A DNA stretch of 64,000 bases from the NCBI GenBank assembly GCA_001790855.1, contig MGDH01000011.1:62001-126000 (forward strand), in the 5' to 3' direction. Each line of letters opens with the position of its first letter. Within the stretch, counting starts at the first letter, position 1. This document shows, in pieces, positions 9,305-18,637 of this stretch. The stretch comes from Candidatus Schekmanbacteria bacterium RIFCSPLOWO2_02_FULL_38_14 (GTDB lineage Bacteria > Schekmanbacteria > GWA2-38-11). The translations under genes and the position numbers were made by a program. The notes beneath the pieces were generated by a model. It was given only the letters and a program-made list of their open reading frames with translations. It was not told where the DNA came from and did no database searches.

Positions 9305-10666
9305 ATGAAAAATTCATTTTCAAAAAAGGTAATAATCCCCCCTACCCCCCCCTTAGCAAAGGGGGGATGGGGGGATTTAATAAAAAAACAAATTAAAAAA
9401 ACAAGAAGGTACTTTGTATATTTAGCTGTTAGGTTGCTCGTGTTGTCAATATGGTATCTTCCTTTTAAAGCTAAAAGTTCCATTGGCGCTTTTGGAGGAT
9501 GGGTCTGTTATCTGATTTTAAGAAAAGACCGCAAAAGAGCAGAAGAAAATATAAAGTTTGTTTTTGGAAATAAATTTTCTGAAAAGGAAATAAAAGACAC
9601 TGCAAAAATCTCTTTTATAAACCTTGGCAGAAATGGAATAGAAGCACTCCATATTCCAAAGATTAATCTTTCGAATTTAAAAAACTATGTCTCTGTTGAA
9701 GGTCTTGAACATCTTGATGAAGCATTAAAAAAAGGGAAAGGTGCAATAGTAATAACCGGACATATTGGAAACTGGGAGTTTTTTCCAGCTTCTATTTCAT
9801 TAATGGGATACCCTACTGCAGTAATTTCACGTCGTTATTCAAACCAATGGATTGATGAAATCTTGAAAAACCTGAGAGTTTTTCACGGAACAAAGGTTAT
9901 TGTCAGGGAAAAAGGCTATGAAAATCATATGATGAAGGAAGTTTTGGAGGCTCTTCGCAATAATGAAATTCTGGGGCTTTTGATTGACCAGTACACAAGA
10001 AGAGGTTTTCTGTGTGTAGATTTTTTCGGGAAACCGGCAACAACTCCAACAGGTACTGCAGTCTTTGCAATGAAGACAGGTGCATCAGTCCTGCCGGGAT
10101 GCGTTATAAGAAGGGATAAGGATAATTTTCTGATTAAATTCTATCCGCCGGAAGAAGTAGTCATTACAGGAGACAGGGAAAAGGATATCTACACAAACAC
10201 TTTAAACTTCACAAAAGCAATTGAGAGAATGATAACCGAATATCCATCCCAGTGGGCATGGATGCATGACAGGTGGAAACTGAAGGAAAAGCAAAAATTA
10301 AAAATCAAAAGTCAAAATGAAGTTCGGAGTGAAACTGTAGGGGCAGACCTTGCGTCTGCCCATCTCAATCCTCACCCTGCCTCCTCAAACAAACGAGCCA
10401 CGAGCCACGAGTCACGAAACCCGAAACTTCCCCTTGTTGAAATCTACTCCAAGCCCCACTGCTCTCTGTGTGAGGAGGCAAAAAAAATTTTGTTGAAAGT
10501 AAAAGAAACACTCCATTTTGAATTAAAAGAGATTGATATCTCGTCTGACAATTCAGTTTTAGAAAAATACAAGGAACAGATACCAATAATATTCATCAAT
10601 GGCAAAAAAGCCTTTAAATTCCATGTGGATGAAGAGGAATTAAAAAAGAAATTAATACGAGGATAG
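9305..10666 (+). CDS. LpxL-like lauroyl/myristoyl acyltransferase fused to a glutaredoxin-like domain
   Basis: 453 residues from the ATG at 9305, one base after xerD; the frame is open upstream, but that stretch overlaps xerD. Residues 35-325 are an LpxL/HtrB-type acyltransferase: a membrane helix, the H-x4-E catalytic motif HIGNWE (153-158), a conserved DQY block and the family ending PSQWAWMHDRWK. Such enzymes add secondary acyl chains to lipid A. Residues 376-453 are a glutaredoxin-like (DUF836-type) domain with CSLC (C386, C389) and a cis-Pro region QIPIIFING. The linker (about 325-373) is encoded by dispersed repeats, and another repeat encodes residues 10-25. No in-frame ATG or GTG start with a ribosome site precedes the redox domain, so one fused chain is the likeliest product. 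Confidence 0.82.
   Translation: MKNSFSKKVIIPPTPPLAKGGWGDLIKKQIKKTRRYFVYLAVRLLVLSIWYLPFKAKSSIGAFGGWVCYLILRKDRKRAEENIKFVFGNKFSEKEIKDTAKISFINLGRNGIEALHIPKINLSNLKNYVSVEGLEHLDEALKKGKGAIVITGHIGNWEFFPASISLMGYPTAVISRRYSNQWIDEILKNLRVFHGTKVIVREKGYENHMMKEVLEALRNNEILGLLIDQYTRRGFLCVDFFGKPATTPTGTAVFAMKTGASVLPGCVIRRDKDNFLIKFYPPEEVVITGDREKDIYTNTLNFTKAIERMITEYPSQWAWMHDRWKLKEKQKLKIKSQNEVRSETVGADLASAHLNPHPASSNKRATSHESRNPKLPLVEIYSKPHCSLCEEAKKILLKVKETLHFELKEIDISSDNSVLEKYKEQIPIIFINGKKAFKFHVDEEELKKKLIRG
9334..9378. repeat. C-rich/G-rich inverted repeat inside the acyltransferase N-terminus
   Basis: AATCCCCCC-TACCCCCC... TTAGCAAA ...GGGGGGATGGGGGGATT forms a long inverted repeat. It is read in frame as about IPPTPPLAKGGWGDL near residue 10 of the acyltransferase. 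The CCCCTTTGCTAAGGGG-type unit is a widely dispersed bacterial repeat and is not part of normal LpxL sequence, so it is an in-frame insertion. Confidence 0.75.
10288..10432. repeat. Cluster of intergenic-type repeats read as a protein linker
   Basis: Three repeat styles lie side by side: AAATTAAAAATCAAAAGTC (about 10297-10316), the hairpin GGGCAGAC-CTTGC-GTCTGCCC (10341-10361), and the GAGCCACGAGCCACGAGTCACG series (about 10396-10420). Together they encode the junction between the acyltransferase and glutaredoxin-like domains without a stop codon. The hairpin core GCAGA-CTTGC-TCTGC recurs in the noncoding hairpin at 12677-12693. Confidence 0.75.
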
Positions 10667-10687
10667 AATCCGTAAAGAAAGATTTTT

Positions 10688-11896
10688 ATGCTTGATTTGC
10701 TGAAAATTCTAATTGTGCTTGCCCTGCTTATCTTCCTTGTCTGGAGAAAGCTTGATTTAGGGCTTTCCATACTCTCATCTGCTGTGCTTTTTGGAATTCT
10801 GTTTTCATTGCCCTTTGAATCCTTTTTCAAAGAAATTCCTAATGTCATTCTTTCTTATGAAACAATCCAGCTTGGTGGAGCCATCATTCTTGTTCTCATA
10901 TTCAATGACCTCTGGAAGGAATCAGGACAGCTTAATATGGTGATAAATAAAATTGAGCATATCTTTCAGGATTCAAGAATCACAATGGCAATGCTCCCTG
11001 CAATAATGGGGCTTATGCCAATTATGGGCGGCGCATACCTTTCTGCGCCACTTGTTGACCAGTCATCAGCCAAACTCAACCTTAAGAATGAGCACAAGGC
11101 ATTCATCAATTTCTGGTTCAGGCATCTCTGGGAATACTGCCTTCCGACCTATCCCGGTGTTCTTCTTTCAGCCAGTATTCTTGGTTGCGGAATTTCAACT
11201 GTTGTTTTTTACAATTCCTTGCTCTCTGCTGCTGCTATTGTAGGAGGCATTGGTGCAGGTTTATGGGGAATCAGCAAAGCACACCTTGAAGAACACGAAA
11301 AACCTGAAAGAGTCGGGCATTTTGTTTTTCTTTTTGCTGCATTCCCTCTCATTGTTTTTCTCGCACTTATTCTTATTTTCAAAATTGACATTTGCCTTGT
11401 CCTGATAATTACAATTATTTTAAGTATTGTTATTTACCGCATCCCGCTTAAGAGTTTTTTCTCAATCTCAAAAAATAACTTTTCCATTCCAATGCTTTTG
11501 ATTGTTTTTGCTGTAATGTATTTTAAAGATATCCTTAAAGTAAGCGGTGCTATCCAATTGTTATCTAATGATTTTCAAAACCTTGGATTCTCCCTTGTAT
11601 GGCTTGCAATCCTGATGCCATTCATAATAGGTCTTCTCACAGGCATAACTGTGGCTTTTGTAGGGATGACCTTCCCCATTCTTTTGAGTTTATCAAGTGA
11701 TATAACATTTCTTCCTCTTGCATACGCTTCAGGGTTTATTGGAGTGCTCATATCGCCAACACATCTCTGCCTTGTACTGACCCGCCAGTATTTCAATAGC
11801 AAATTTTCAGGAATCTATAAAAAAATGGTGCTACCAATCATTTTAATCTTTATAACATCACTTGGGATTTTTTTCTTTCTAAGAAAAGGTTTCTGA
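10688..11896 (+). CDS. DUF401 family integral membrane protein
   Basis: 402 residues, highly hydrophobic, with about ten predicted helices. MGLMPIMGGAYLSAPLVDQ and the paired GLLTGITVAFVGMTFPIL repeat match the DUF401 family, which has the look of an ion-transporter-type permease with two inverted halves. The substrate is unknown. The gene starts 21 bp after the acyltransferase fusion with an AAAGAAAG ribosome site and is followed 8 bp later by truA, so it belongs to the same plus-strand run. Transport function is inference. Confidence 0.75.
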   Translation: MLDLLKILIVLALLIFLVWRKLDLGLSILSSAVLFGILFSLPFESFFKEIPNVILSYETIQLGGAIILVLIFNDLWKESGQLNMVINKIEHIFQDSRITMAMLPAIMGLMPIMGGAYLSAPLVDQSSAKLNLKNEHKAFINFWFRHLWEYCLPTYPGVLLSASILGCGISTVVFYNSLLSAAAIVGGIGAGLWGISKAHLEEHEKPERVGHFVFLFAAFPLIVFLALILIFKIDICLVLIITIILSIVIYRIPLKSFFSISKNNFSIPMLLIVFAVMYFKDILKVSGAIQLLSNDFQNLGFSLVWLAILMPFIIGLLTGITVAFVGMTFPILLSLSSDITFLPLAYASGFIGVLISPTHLCLVLTRQYFNSKFSGIYKKMVLPIILIFITSLGIFFFLRKGF

Positions 11897-11904
11897 AAAT
11901 CATA

Positions 11905-12669
11905 ATGACTAATTTCAAACTGAAGATTCAGTATAACGGAACCAATTATTCAGGATGGCAGGTCCAGCCAAATGCTGTAACCATTGAAAAGATTTTAACA
12001 GAATCTATTGAAAAACTCCTTCAGGAAAAGATAAATCTGACAGGTGCGGCAAGAACTGATGCCGGAGTTCACGCTCTTGGACAGGTAGCAAATTTCCATT
12101 CATCAAAACTTTTTTTATCATCAGATAATGTTTTTTTGTGGCAGAATAACAAAAACTTTTTAAGATTTTTAAACTGTGTTCTTCCTAAAGATATTTCAGT
12201 AAAAAATATTGAAGCTGTTGATGAAGAATTTCATTCCCGCTTTAAATCTAAAGGAAAGGTTTATAAGTATCAGATATGGAAATCTCCAATCCACTCCCCG
12301 TTTTATTATCCCTATTCCTGGCACATATGGTATAAACTTGATATAGAATCAATGAAGGAGGCTGCGAAATATCTTGTTGGTGAAAAGGATTTTGCATCAT
12401 TTCAGGGTACAGGATGTGATGCAAAATCAACTGTAAGAAGGATTGACCTTATTGAGATAAAAACCAATGGCGAGCTTTTTGAAATATGGGTTAAAGGTTC
12501 TGGTTTTTTGAAACACATGGTAAGAAACATGGTCGGTACCCTTGTAAAAGTCGGGACAGGAGAAATAAGTCCTCATATAATGAAAGACATCCTCAATGCA
12601 AAAGACAGAAGGACTGCTGGTCCCACAGCCCCTGCAAAAGGGCTTTTTCTGGTGGAAGTGAAATATTAA
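11905..12669 (+). CDS. truA: tRNA pseudouridine synthase A
   Basis: 254 residues. The catalytic motif GAARTDAGVHALGQVANF holds the nucleophilic Asp (about residue 52). The N-terminal KIQYNGTNYSGWQ and the C-terminal FLKHMVRNMVGTLVKVG are conserved in TruA. It modifies uridines 38-40 in the anticodon stem-loop of tRNAs. ATG start at 11905. An insertion around residues 73-87 (SDNVFLWQNNKNFLR) makes the loop slightly longer than usual. Last gene of the plus-strand run. Confidence 0.93.
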   Translation: MTNFKLKIQYNGTNYSGWQVQPNAVTIEKILTESIEKLLQEKINLTGAARTDAGVHALGQVANFHSSKLFLSSDNVFLWQNNKNFLRFLNCVLPKDISVKNIEAVDEEFHSRFKSKGKVYKYQIWKSPIHSPFYYPYSWHIWYKLDIESMKEAAKYLVGEKDFASFQGTGCDAKSTVRRIDLIEIKTNGELFEIWVKGSGFLKHMVRNMVGTLVKVGTGEISPHIMKDILNAKDRRTAGPTAPAKGLFLVEVKY

Positions 12670-12670
12670 T

Positions 12671-12696
12671 GTAGCCGCAGAGCCTTGCTCTGCTAC
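12671..12696. repeat. Short hairpin repeat between convergent genes
   Basis: GCAGAGC-CTT-GCTCTGC (12677-12693), flanked by GTAG and CTAC, is a stable 7-bp hairpin between truA and the convergent phosphoesterase gene. It shares the GCAGA/CTTGC/TCTGC core with the repeat inside the acyltransferase gene at 10341-10361. It may end transcription from both sides, but there is no T-run. Confidence 0.55.
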
Positions 12697-12756
12697 TTCT
12701 ATAGGACATGGTGGCCAACAACGCCGGAGTAATGCGGTTCGGTGAACACACCTACA

Positions 12757-13497
12757 TCACCACCCTATAAACAGCCTTTCTGCCAGGAAAACCGGCAACC
12801 CTGCTCTAATTATTTTTGAAGCTGTCTTTTCTATATCATAAGGAACCGCTTTAAACCATATGAGCCTTTTTTCTGAATCAAAGATGATAAAGGAGCCTCT
12901 TTTGTCTCCATCCCTTGGCTGGCCAACTGAGCCGGGATTTACAAGAAATGTTTCTTCACCAGAAAACGTTATTCCCTCTTCTGAATCTGAAACAACACCC
13001 TGCTTTCCTTGTGAACAATAGAGAGCCTTTACATGTGTGTGCCCAAAAAAGCAGATGCTTATATCTTCAAAATTATTCTCCATATATTGCAGGTTCTCTC
13101 CTGCAGAACGTGCGCTTAAGATATACTCATCAGGATTTCTTGGTGAACCATGTACCAGAAGGAATCTGTCTTCAAAAAGAAACATTTCCCTAAAAGATTT
13201 CAGGTAGTCAGAATTTTCCTTTGCGAGATGCTTTCTTGTCCATAAAACCGCCTCTTTTGCATATTCATTGAAATTATCCGGCTCTGACATTCCACAGGAA
13301 GCCCTGTCATGATTCCCCATTATTGCCTTAATTCCACGCTCTCTTGTTATTTCAGCACACTCATTTGGATTTGTATTGTAACCAACTATGTCTCCAAGGC
13401 ACAGAATCTTATCAACCCTTTCTTTATCAATCAGTTCAAGTGCTGCTTCAAGGGCTTCAAGGTTTGAATGGATATCAGATATGATGGCGTAGCGCAT
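12757..13497 (-). CDS. Calcineurin-like metallophosphoesterase
   Basis: 246 residues from the ATG at 13497; an in-frame TTG lies one codon earlier but AAGGAA sits at the right distance for the ATG. Metal-binding motifs are complete: SDIHSN (Asp, His), GDIVGYNTNP, GNHDRA and GHTHV. This YfcE/MJ0936-like group contains cytosolic phosphodiesterases and phosphatases with varied substrates. The substrate here is unknown. It is convergent with truA and divergent from mazG across 230 bp. Confidence 0.85.
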   Translation of the reverse strand: MRYAIISDIHSNLEALEAALELIDKERVDKILCLGDIVGYNTNPNECAEITRERGIKAIMGNHDRASCGMSEPDNFNEYAKEAVLWTRKHLAKENSDYLKSFREMFLFEDRFLLVHGSPRNPDEYILSARSAGENLQYMENNFEDISICFFGHTHVKALYCSQGKQGVVSDSEEGITFSGEETFLVNPGSVGQPRDGDKRGSFIIFDSEKRLIWFKAVPYDIEKTASKIIRAGLPVFLAERLFIGW

Positions 13498-13552
13498 CAA
13501 AAAGTTCCTTTATTCAGGCTTGTCAAGAACAGACTTTCAAGGTAATCCCTTT

Positions 13553-13582
13553 TTGTCATTCAGGCTGTATCGCAATGACATT
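13553..13582. repeat. TGTCATT...AATGACA inverted repeat in the phosphoesterase-mazG spacer
   Basis: The 230-bp divergent spacer 13501-13730 contains TGTCATT and AATGACA arms around GCTGTATCGC, similar to the CGCAATGACA repeat near 320. The rest of the spacer is AT-rich; no clear promoter pair could be fixed. Confidence 0.45.
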
Positions 13583-13730
13583 TTCAGTCAGTCTGCAGGG
13601 GTCTCTTTTCATACAAATAAATTTACAGTCTCTACACGTTGAAGGCAAGTTTAAAAACTTTTCTAAATTTAATTGCAAAACAGATTTTCTTTTGATAGTT
13701 ATTTAATGAAATCCTAAAAAGGAGACTTTT

Positions 13731-14552
13731 TTGCCACACAAAAAATCAAATAAGAAAAAAGAACAGCATAGTTTTGACAAGGTTGTTAAGGTGATAGAAA
13801 CCCTCAGGGGACCAAATGGATGCCCGTGGGATAAGGAACAGACACGGGAGTCAATCAAACCGCTTTTAATCGAAGAGGCTTACGAAGTGCTGGAAGCTAT
13901 AGAGGAAAAGGACCCTGAGCTTATTAAAGAAGAACTCGGAGACCTCCTTCTTCAGGTCATATTTCACGCACAGATTGCAAAAGAGAGCAATGAGTTTACA
14001 ATAAAAGAAATATTAGATGTTCTTCACGACAAGATGGTAAGGCGCCATCCCCATGTGTTTAAAGGTCAGGATGCAAAATCTTCAAAAGAAGTTCTGAAGC
14101 AATGGGAGGAAATCAAGAAGAGCGAAAACAAAGAAAAAAAGAAAAAATCTCTCCTTGGGGGAATACCAAAAACCCTCCCTGCACTCCTCTATGCACAGCG
14201 CATTCAGGACAAAGCTTCAAGGGTTGGCTTTGACTGGGAAAATATCAGCCAGGTTTTTGCAAAATTCAAAGAAGAGCTGTCAGAGTTTGAAAATGCATAT
14301 GCAGAAGGCAAAAAAGAAAAAATAGAAGAAGAGATTGGGGATTTGTTTTTTACTTTAATAAACATTTCAAGGTTTTTAAAAATTAACCCCGATGACGCTC
14401 TTAAAAAAACTGCAAGGAAATTCATTTCAAGATTTCACTTCATAGAAAAAAAGATTGGAAAAACCGGAAAGAGCATAGAGAAATTTTCTCTTGATGAGCT
14501 TGATAAATTATGGGAAAAGGCTAAAGAGAAAGAAATCTCAGGAGAACTTTAA
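13731..14552 (+). CDS. mazG: Nucleoside triphosphate pyrophosphohydrolase MazG
   Basis: 273 residues. TTG start at 13731, supported by GGAG seven bases upstream. The duplicated MazG fold is present: LRGPNGCPWDKEQT and EEAYEVLEAIEE with EELGDLLLQVIFHAQ in the first half, and VGFDWENI plus EIGDLFFTLINISRF in the second. The E-x-x-E and E-x-x-D metal-binding pairs are intact in both. It hydrolyses (d)NTPs to monophosphates. The stop overlaps the dnaE start by one base, so the two are translationally coupled. Confidence 0.93.
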   Translation: MPHKKSNKKKEQHSFDKVVKVIETLRGPNGCPWDKEQTRESIKPLLIEEAYEVLEAIEEKDPELIKEELGDLLLQVIFHAQIAKESNEFTIKEILDVLHDKMVRRHPHVFKGQDAKSSKEVLKQWEEIKKSENKEKKKKSLLGGIPKTLPALLYAQRIQDKASRVGFDWENISQVFAKFKEELSEFENAYAEGKKEKIEEEIGDLFFTLINISRFLKINPDDALKKTARKFISRFHFIEKKIGKTGKSIEKFSLDELDKLWEKAKEKEISGEL

Positions 14553-17500
14553 TGATACATTCAGATTTTGTACATCTCCACGTCCACACAGAGTACAGTC
14601 TTTTGGACGGGGCTTTAAAGATAAAGGACCTGATAAAAAAATCCAACGAATTCAGAATGCCTGCCCTTGCAATCACTGACCACGGGAATATGTTCGGAGT
14701 CATTCAGTTTTACAAAGAAGCTCTTAACATGGGAATAAAGCCAATCATCGGATGTGAAGTATATGTTGCGCCAGGAAGCAGGCATGAAAAATCTTCTCCA
14801 AAAGGAATCTCCGAGGCATCCTTTCATTTTATATTGCTTGTCAAGAATCAGACAGGTTTTCATAACCTTATTAAGCTTGTTACAAAATCATATCTTGAAG
14901 GTTTCTATTACAGGCCAAGAATTGATAAGGAGATTCTTGCAAAATACTCCTCGGGGTTGATAGGGATGACTTCGTGCCTGAAAGGAGAAATCCCCTCTCT
15001 CTTAAACCATGACAAATTCGAAGATGCCTGCAATGTTGCAGAATTCTACAGAGGAATCTTTGAAAAAGATGATTTTTACATTGAGCTTCAGGATAACGGC
15101 ATTGAAGCCCAGAAATCAGTGAACAAAAAACTTATAGAGTTAGCAAACAAGCTTAACCTTCCTCTAGTTGCCACAAACGACTGTCATTACCTTTCAAAGT
15201 CTGATGCATTAGCCCACGAAGTGCTTCTGTGCATCGGTACAGGCAAAACCCTTTCTGATACAAAAAGACTCTCTTTTTCTTCAAACCAGTTTTTCTTTAA
15301 ATCGCCTGAAGATATGTGGAATTCATTCAAGGAAATTCCTGATGCAATACACAATACAATTAAGATAGCGGAAAAATGCAACCTCATCCTCGATTTTGAC
15401 AGGTCATATCTTCCAGTCTATCATCCACCTGAAAATCTGAGCCTCAATGAATACCTCATAACCCTCGCAAAGGAAGGACTTGAGAAGAGGCTTGAAAAGA
15501 TAAAAACAAAAGCAGAAGAAAAGGATTTTGAGGAGATTACTTCCCTTTACAGGAAACGGCTTGATTATGAGCTTGATGTCATAACAAAAATGAATTTCTC
15601 AGGCTATTTTCTCATTGTCTGGGATTTTATTAAATATGCAAAGGAAAACAATATCCCTGTTGGTCCGGGAAGGGGCTCTGCTGCAGGAAGTTTAGCAGCT
15701 TATGCCCTTAACATAACTGACATTGACCCAATCAAATACGGTCTTATTTTTGAAAGGTTTTTAAACCCTGAAAGAAAAAGTATGCCTGATATAGACACAG
15801 ATTTCTGCCAGGACCGCAGGGACGAGGTGATAAGCTATGTGAAGAATAAATACGGCAAAAACAATGTTGGACAGATAATCACCTTTGGAACCCTTATGGC
15901 AAGAGCAGTCATAAAAGATGTTGGCAGGGTGCTTGGAATGCCCTATGCTGTTGTTGACAGCATTGCAAAGCTTATTCCATTTCGCCCTAAAATAACTATA
16001 GAGCAGGCTACTGCAGAAGAGCCAAAGCTAAATGAATTAATGCAGCAGGATGAAAAGGTTGCCGAACTTTTCAAAATTGCAAAAATCCTTGAAGGCTTGT
16101 CACGGCAACCATCAACCCACGCTGCCGGAGTTGTTATCTCTCCAAAGCCGCTTGAAGAGTTTTTGCCGCTCTACAAATCATCAGAACAGAGAGGAAGCAA
16201 CAAGTCAGGAGAAGAAATTCTTACTCAGTTTCCTATGGATGACATTCAGACAATAGGCCTTTTAAAAATGGATTTTCTTGGCCTCAAGACCCTGACTGTC
16301 ATCAAAAAAACAATTGAGATGATTAAAAACAATCAGGGCACAGAACTTTTGCTTGACCAGATTACCCTTGACGACCCTCTTACCTACAAACTGCTCTCTG
16401 AAGCAAACACCGCCGGTGTGTTCCAGCTTGAGAGTGGAGGAATGAGAGACCTTTTGAGAAAATTAAAACCCGGCATTTATGAAGAACTGATTGTTCTCAT
16501 TGCGCTCTACAGGCCCGGACCTCTTCAGAGCGGTATGGGTGAAGATTTTATAATGGCAAAACACGGAAAGAAAAAAGTCACTTATGATGTTCCTGCTTTA
16601 AAAAATATTCTTGAAAACACCCATGGGGTGATTCTCTATCAGGAACAGGTGATGAAAATCGCAAATGAACTTGCAGGCTTTTCTCTTGCAGAGGCTGACA
16701 TCCTCAGAAGTGCAATGGGAAAGAAAAAAGCCGAGCTGATGAGCAAACAGAGAGAAAAGTTCATTGAAGGGGCAAAGAAAAACGGAATCAATCCTTCAAA
16801 GGCTGAAAAAATATTTGACCTTATGGAAAAATTTGCCGGTTACGGCTTTAACAAATCACACAGCGCTGCATATGCGCTGATAGCTTACAGAACTGCTTAT
16901 CTCAAGGCACACTACCCGGTTGAATTCATGGCATCGCTTCTTTCAAGTGAAGTGGGCAATAATGACAAGATAGTAAAATACATCTCTGACTGCAGGGAAA
17001 TGGGAATAGAAATTCTGCCTCCTGATATAAATGAAAGTTTTGGGGATTTCACAATAAAGGGAAATTCCATAAACTTTGGTCTTACAGCTGTAAAAAATGT
17101 TGGAGTTCAGGCTATTGAATCTATCATAAGAACAAGAAATGAAATCAAAGGATTTAAAAGCCTTTTTGAGTTCTGTACAAATGTTGATTTAAGGGTTGTC
17201 AACAAAAGAGTAATTGAAAGCCTGATCCTTGCAGGGGCATTTGATAAACTTGGAGGGAACCGTCGCCAGATGGTTTTGAGCATAGATTTATTCATGGAAA
17301 AAGCTCAAAAGATACAGAAGGAAAAACAATCAGGGCAGACAAATCTTTTTGATGTTTCCAGCGCTGAGGAACCGATTGTAAATGATTCAGTATCAATGCC
17401 TGATAGTCCTGAATGGTCCGAGCATGAACTGCTGACAAAGGAAAAAGAGATTCTCGGCTTTTATCTCACAGGACATCCTCTTGCACGTTATGCATCGATA

Positions 17501-18124
17501 ATTGAGAGAATAACAAACTGCAAATGTGAAACCCTGTCCTTTAAGAATAACGGCTCAAACGGGGAAGAGGAGGAATCAGTAATAGTTCAGGAAAATCCAA
17601 AATTTTCAAAAAAAGAAGGGGATGTTGTTTATTTAGGAGGAATGGTCAAGAATTGCAAAAAACATTTAAACAAGAAAAATGAGGAGATGGCATTTATTAA
17701 TCTTGAAGATATGACAGGAGAGGTTGAAATAGTTGCTTTCTCTGAAGTTTACAAAAAGTCATCTAACCTTTTGGAAAAAGACAGCCCGATATTAGTGAAA
17801 GGAAAAGTTACATATAAAAGCCAGTCACCAAAAATCATTGCAGAGAGAATCATATCTCTTGAAAATGCTGAAGAAGAAATGGCTTCAAAAATACTGATTG
17901 ATTTTACGGCAACAGGAATAACAAAAGACTCCCTTAATGAACTCAGGGAGCTTTTTGTAAACGAAAAAGGGAAATGCACTGTTGTATTCAAAATAGCAAC
18001 ACCACAGAAATTGTCAGTAATAATTGACCTGAATCAGGAAATAAAAATCAATCCGAAAAAAGAAACACTCAGGAAAATAGAAAACCTGACTGGAGGAGGC
18101 ACTGTTCAGTGCCTAATCCAGTAA
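14552..18124 (+). CDS. dnaE: DNA polymerase III alpha subunit
   Basis: 1190 residues, full length for DnaE. The PHP domain opens with HLHVHTEYSLLDGALK; the palm carries VGPGRGSAAGSL and the catalytic Asp cluster PDIDTDF (about 412-418); the fingers contain GYGFNKSHSAAYALIAY. An OB-fold nucleic-acid domain (about 1024-1100, GDVVYLGGMVKNCKK) and a short tail follow. It is the replicative polymerase. ATG at 14552 shares one base with the mazG stop, with a CAGGAG ribosome site. Its last 12 bases overlap the convergent NlpC/P60 gene. Confidence 0.96.
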   Translation: MIHSDFVHLHVHTEYSLLDGALKIKDLIKKSNEFRMPALAITDHGNMFGVIQFYKEALNMGIKPIIGCEVYVAPGSRHEKSSPKGISEASFHFILLVKNQTGFHNLIKLVTKSYLEGFYYRPRIDKEILAKYSSGLIGMTSCLKGEIPSLLNHDKFEDACNVAEFYRGIFEKDDFYIELQDNGIEAQKSVNKKLIELANKLNLPLVATNDCHYLSKSDALAHEVLLCIGTGKTLSDTKRLSFSSNQFFFKSPEDMWNSFKEIPDAIHNTIKIAEKCNLILDFDRSYLPVYHPPENLSLNEYLITLAKEGLEKRLEKIKTKAEEKDFEEITSLYRKRLDYELDVITKMNFSGYFLIVWDFIKYAKENNIPVGPGRGSAAGSLAAYALNITDIDPIKYGLIFERFLNPERKSMPDIDTDFCQDRRDEVISYVKNKYGKNNVGQIITFGTLMARAVIKDVGRVLGMPYAVVDSIAKLIPFRPKITIEQATAEEPKLNELMQQDEKVAELFKIAKILEGLSRQPSTHAAGVVISPKPLEEFLPLYKSSEQRGSNKSGEEILTQFPMDDIQTIGLLKMDFLGLKTLTVIKKTIEMIKNNQGTELLLDQITLDDPLTYKLLSEANTAGVFQLESGGMRDLLRKLKPGIYEELIVLIALYRPGPLQSGMGEDFIMAKHGKKKVTYDVPALKNILENTHGVILYQEQVMKIANELAGFSLAEADILRSAMGKKKAELMSKQREKFIEGAKKNGINPSKAEKIFDLMEKFAGYGFNKSHSAAYALIAYRTAYLKAHYPVEFMASLLSSEVGNNDKIVKYISDCREMGIEILPPDINESFGDFTIKGNSINFGLTAVKNVGVQAIESIIRTRNEIKGFKSLFEFCTNVDLRVVNKRVIESLILAGAFDKLGGNRRQMVLSIDLFMEKAQKIQKEKQSGQTNLFDVSSAEEPIVNDSVSMPDSPEWSEHELLTKEKEILGFYLTGHPLARYASIIERITNCKCETLSFKNNGSNGEEEESVIVQENPKFSKKEGDVVYLGGMVKNCKKHLNKKNEEMAFINLEDMTGEVEIVAFSEVYKKSSNLLEKDSPILVKGKVTYKSQSPKIIAERIISLENAEEEMASKILIDFTATGITKDSLNELRELFVNEKGKCTVVFKIATPQKLSVIIDLNQEIKINPKKETLRKIENLTGGGTVQCLIQ

Positions 18125-18637
18125 ACGCCTTGCACCGGCAAACCGTTCTTTCCAGTGCTGACTATTCAAATCGTCAGCAACCACACCCCGGCTTGCGGAG
18201 GCGTGCACAAATTTTCTTCCATCAAGATATATTCCGACATGGGTAGCCGTTTTTGAGCGATGAACTTTTAAATTAGGCAGGATACATAGAGAAAGGCAGC
18301 AATCTAAACTATCTCCCGGCTTTGCATGAAAGAACACTAAATCCCCGTACTCAAGCTCATCCTCTTCAACCTCCCTTCCCTTTTCAAACTGCTCCTGAAC
18401 AGTTCTTGGAATAGCCACCCCTGCCCTCCTGTAAACCTCCTGAGTAAATCCTGAGCAATCAATCCCTTTTTTAGAAATAGTTCCCCATTGGTACGGAGTG
18501 CCAAGCAGGTTATGGATATTACCTCTTAATAGTTCCTTTCTCCTGTCTGATTGAGATGCGCAACCAGCAACTAAAATTAGAATAATAATGAAAATGATTA
18601 TCTTTTTATTAAATGTTTTTAGGATTTCAGATTCCAA
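18113..18637 (-). CDS. NlpC/P60 family peptidoglycan hydrolase lipoprotein
   Basis: 174 residues from a TTG at 18637 with AAAAGGA six bases upstream. A lysine-rich n-region, hydrophobic core and lipobox LVAGC (Cys26) mark a lipoprotein. The NlpC/P60 triad is visible: DCSGFTQ (Cys), THVGIYL (His) and HASASRGV. Such enzymes cut peptide stems of peptidoglycan. Between GDLVFF and THVGIYL there is an unusual insertion of about 20 residues (GDSLDCCLSLCILPNLKV) with three cysteines, which usual family members lack. The 3' end overlaps dnaE by 12 bp. Confidence 0.85.
   Translation of the reverse strand: MESEILKTFNKKIIIFIIILILVAGCASQSDRRKELLRGNIHNLLGTPYQWGTISKKGIDCSGFTQEVYRRAGVAIPRTVQEQFEKGREVEEDELEYGDLVFFHAKPGDSLDCCLSLCILPNLKVHRSKTATHVGIYLDGRKFVHASASRGVVADDLNSQHWKERFAGARRLLD

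Noticed and set aside
10444-10848. Minus-strand ORF of 134 codons across the redox domain and DUF401 gene
   Set aside because: It overlaps two real genes and has no recognisable content.
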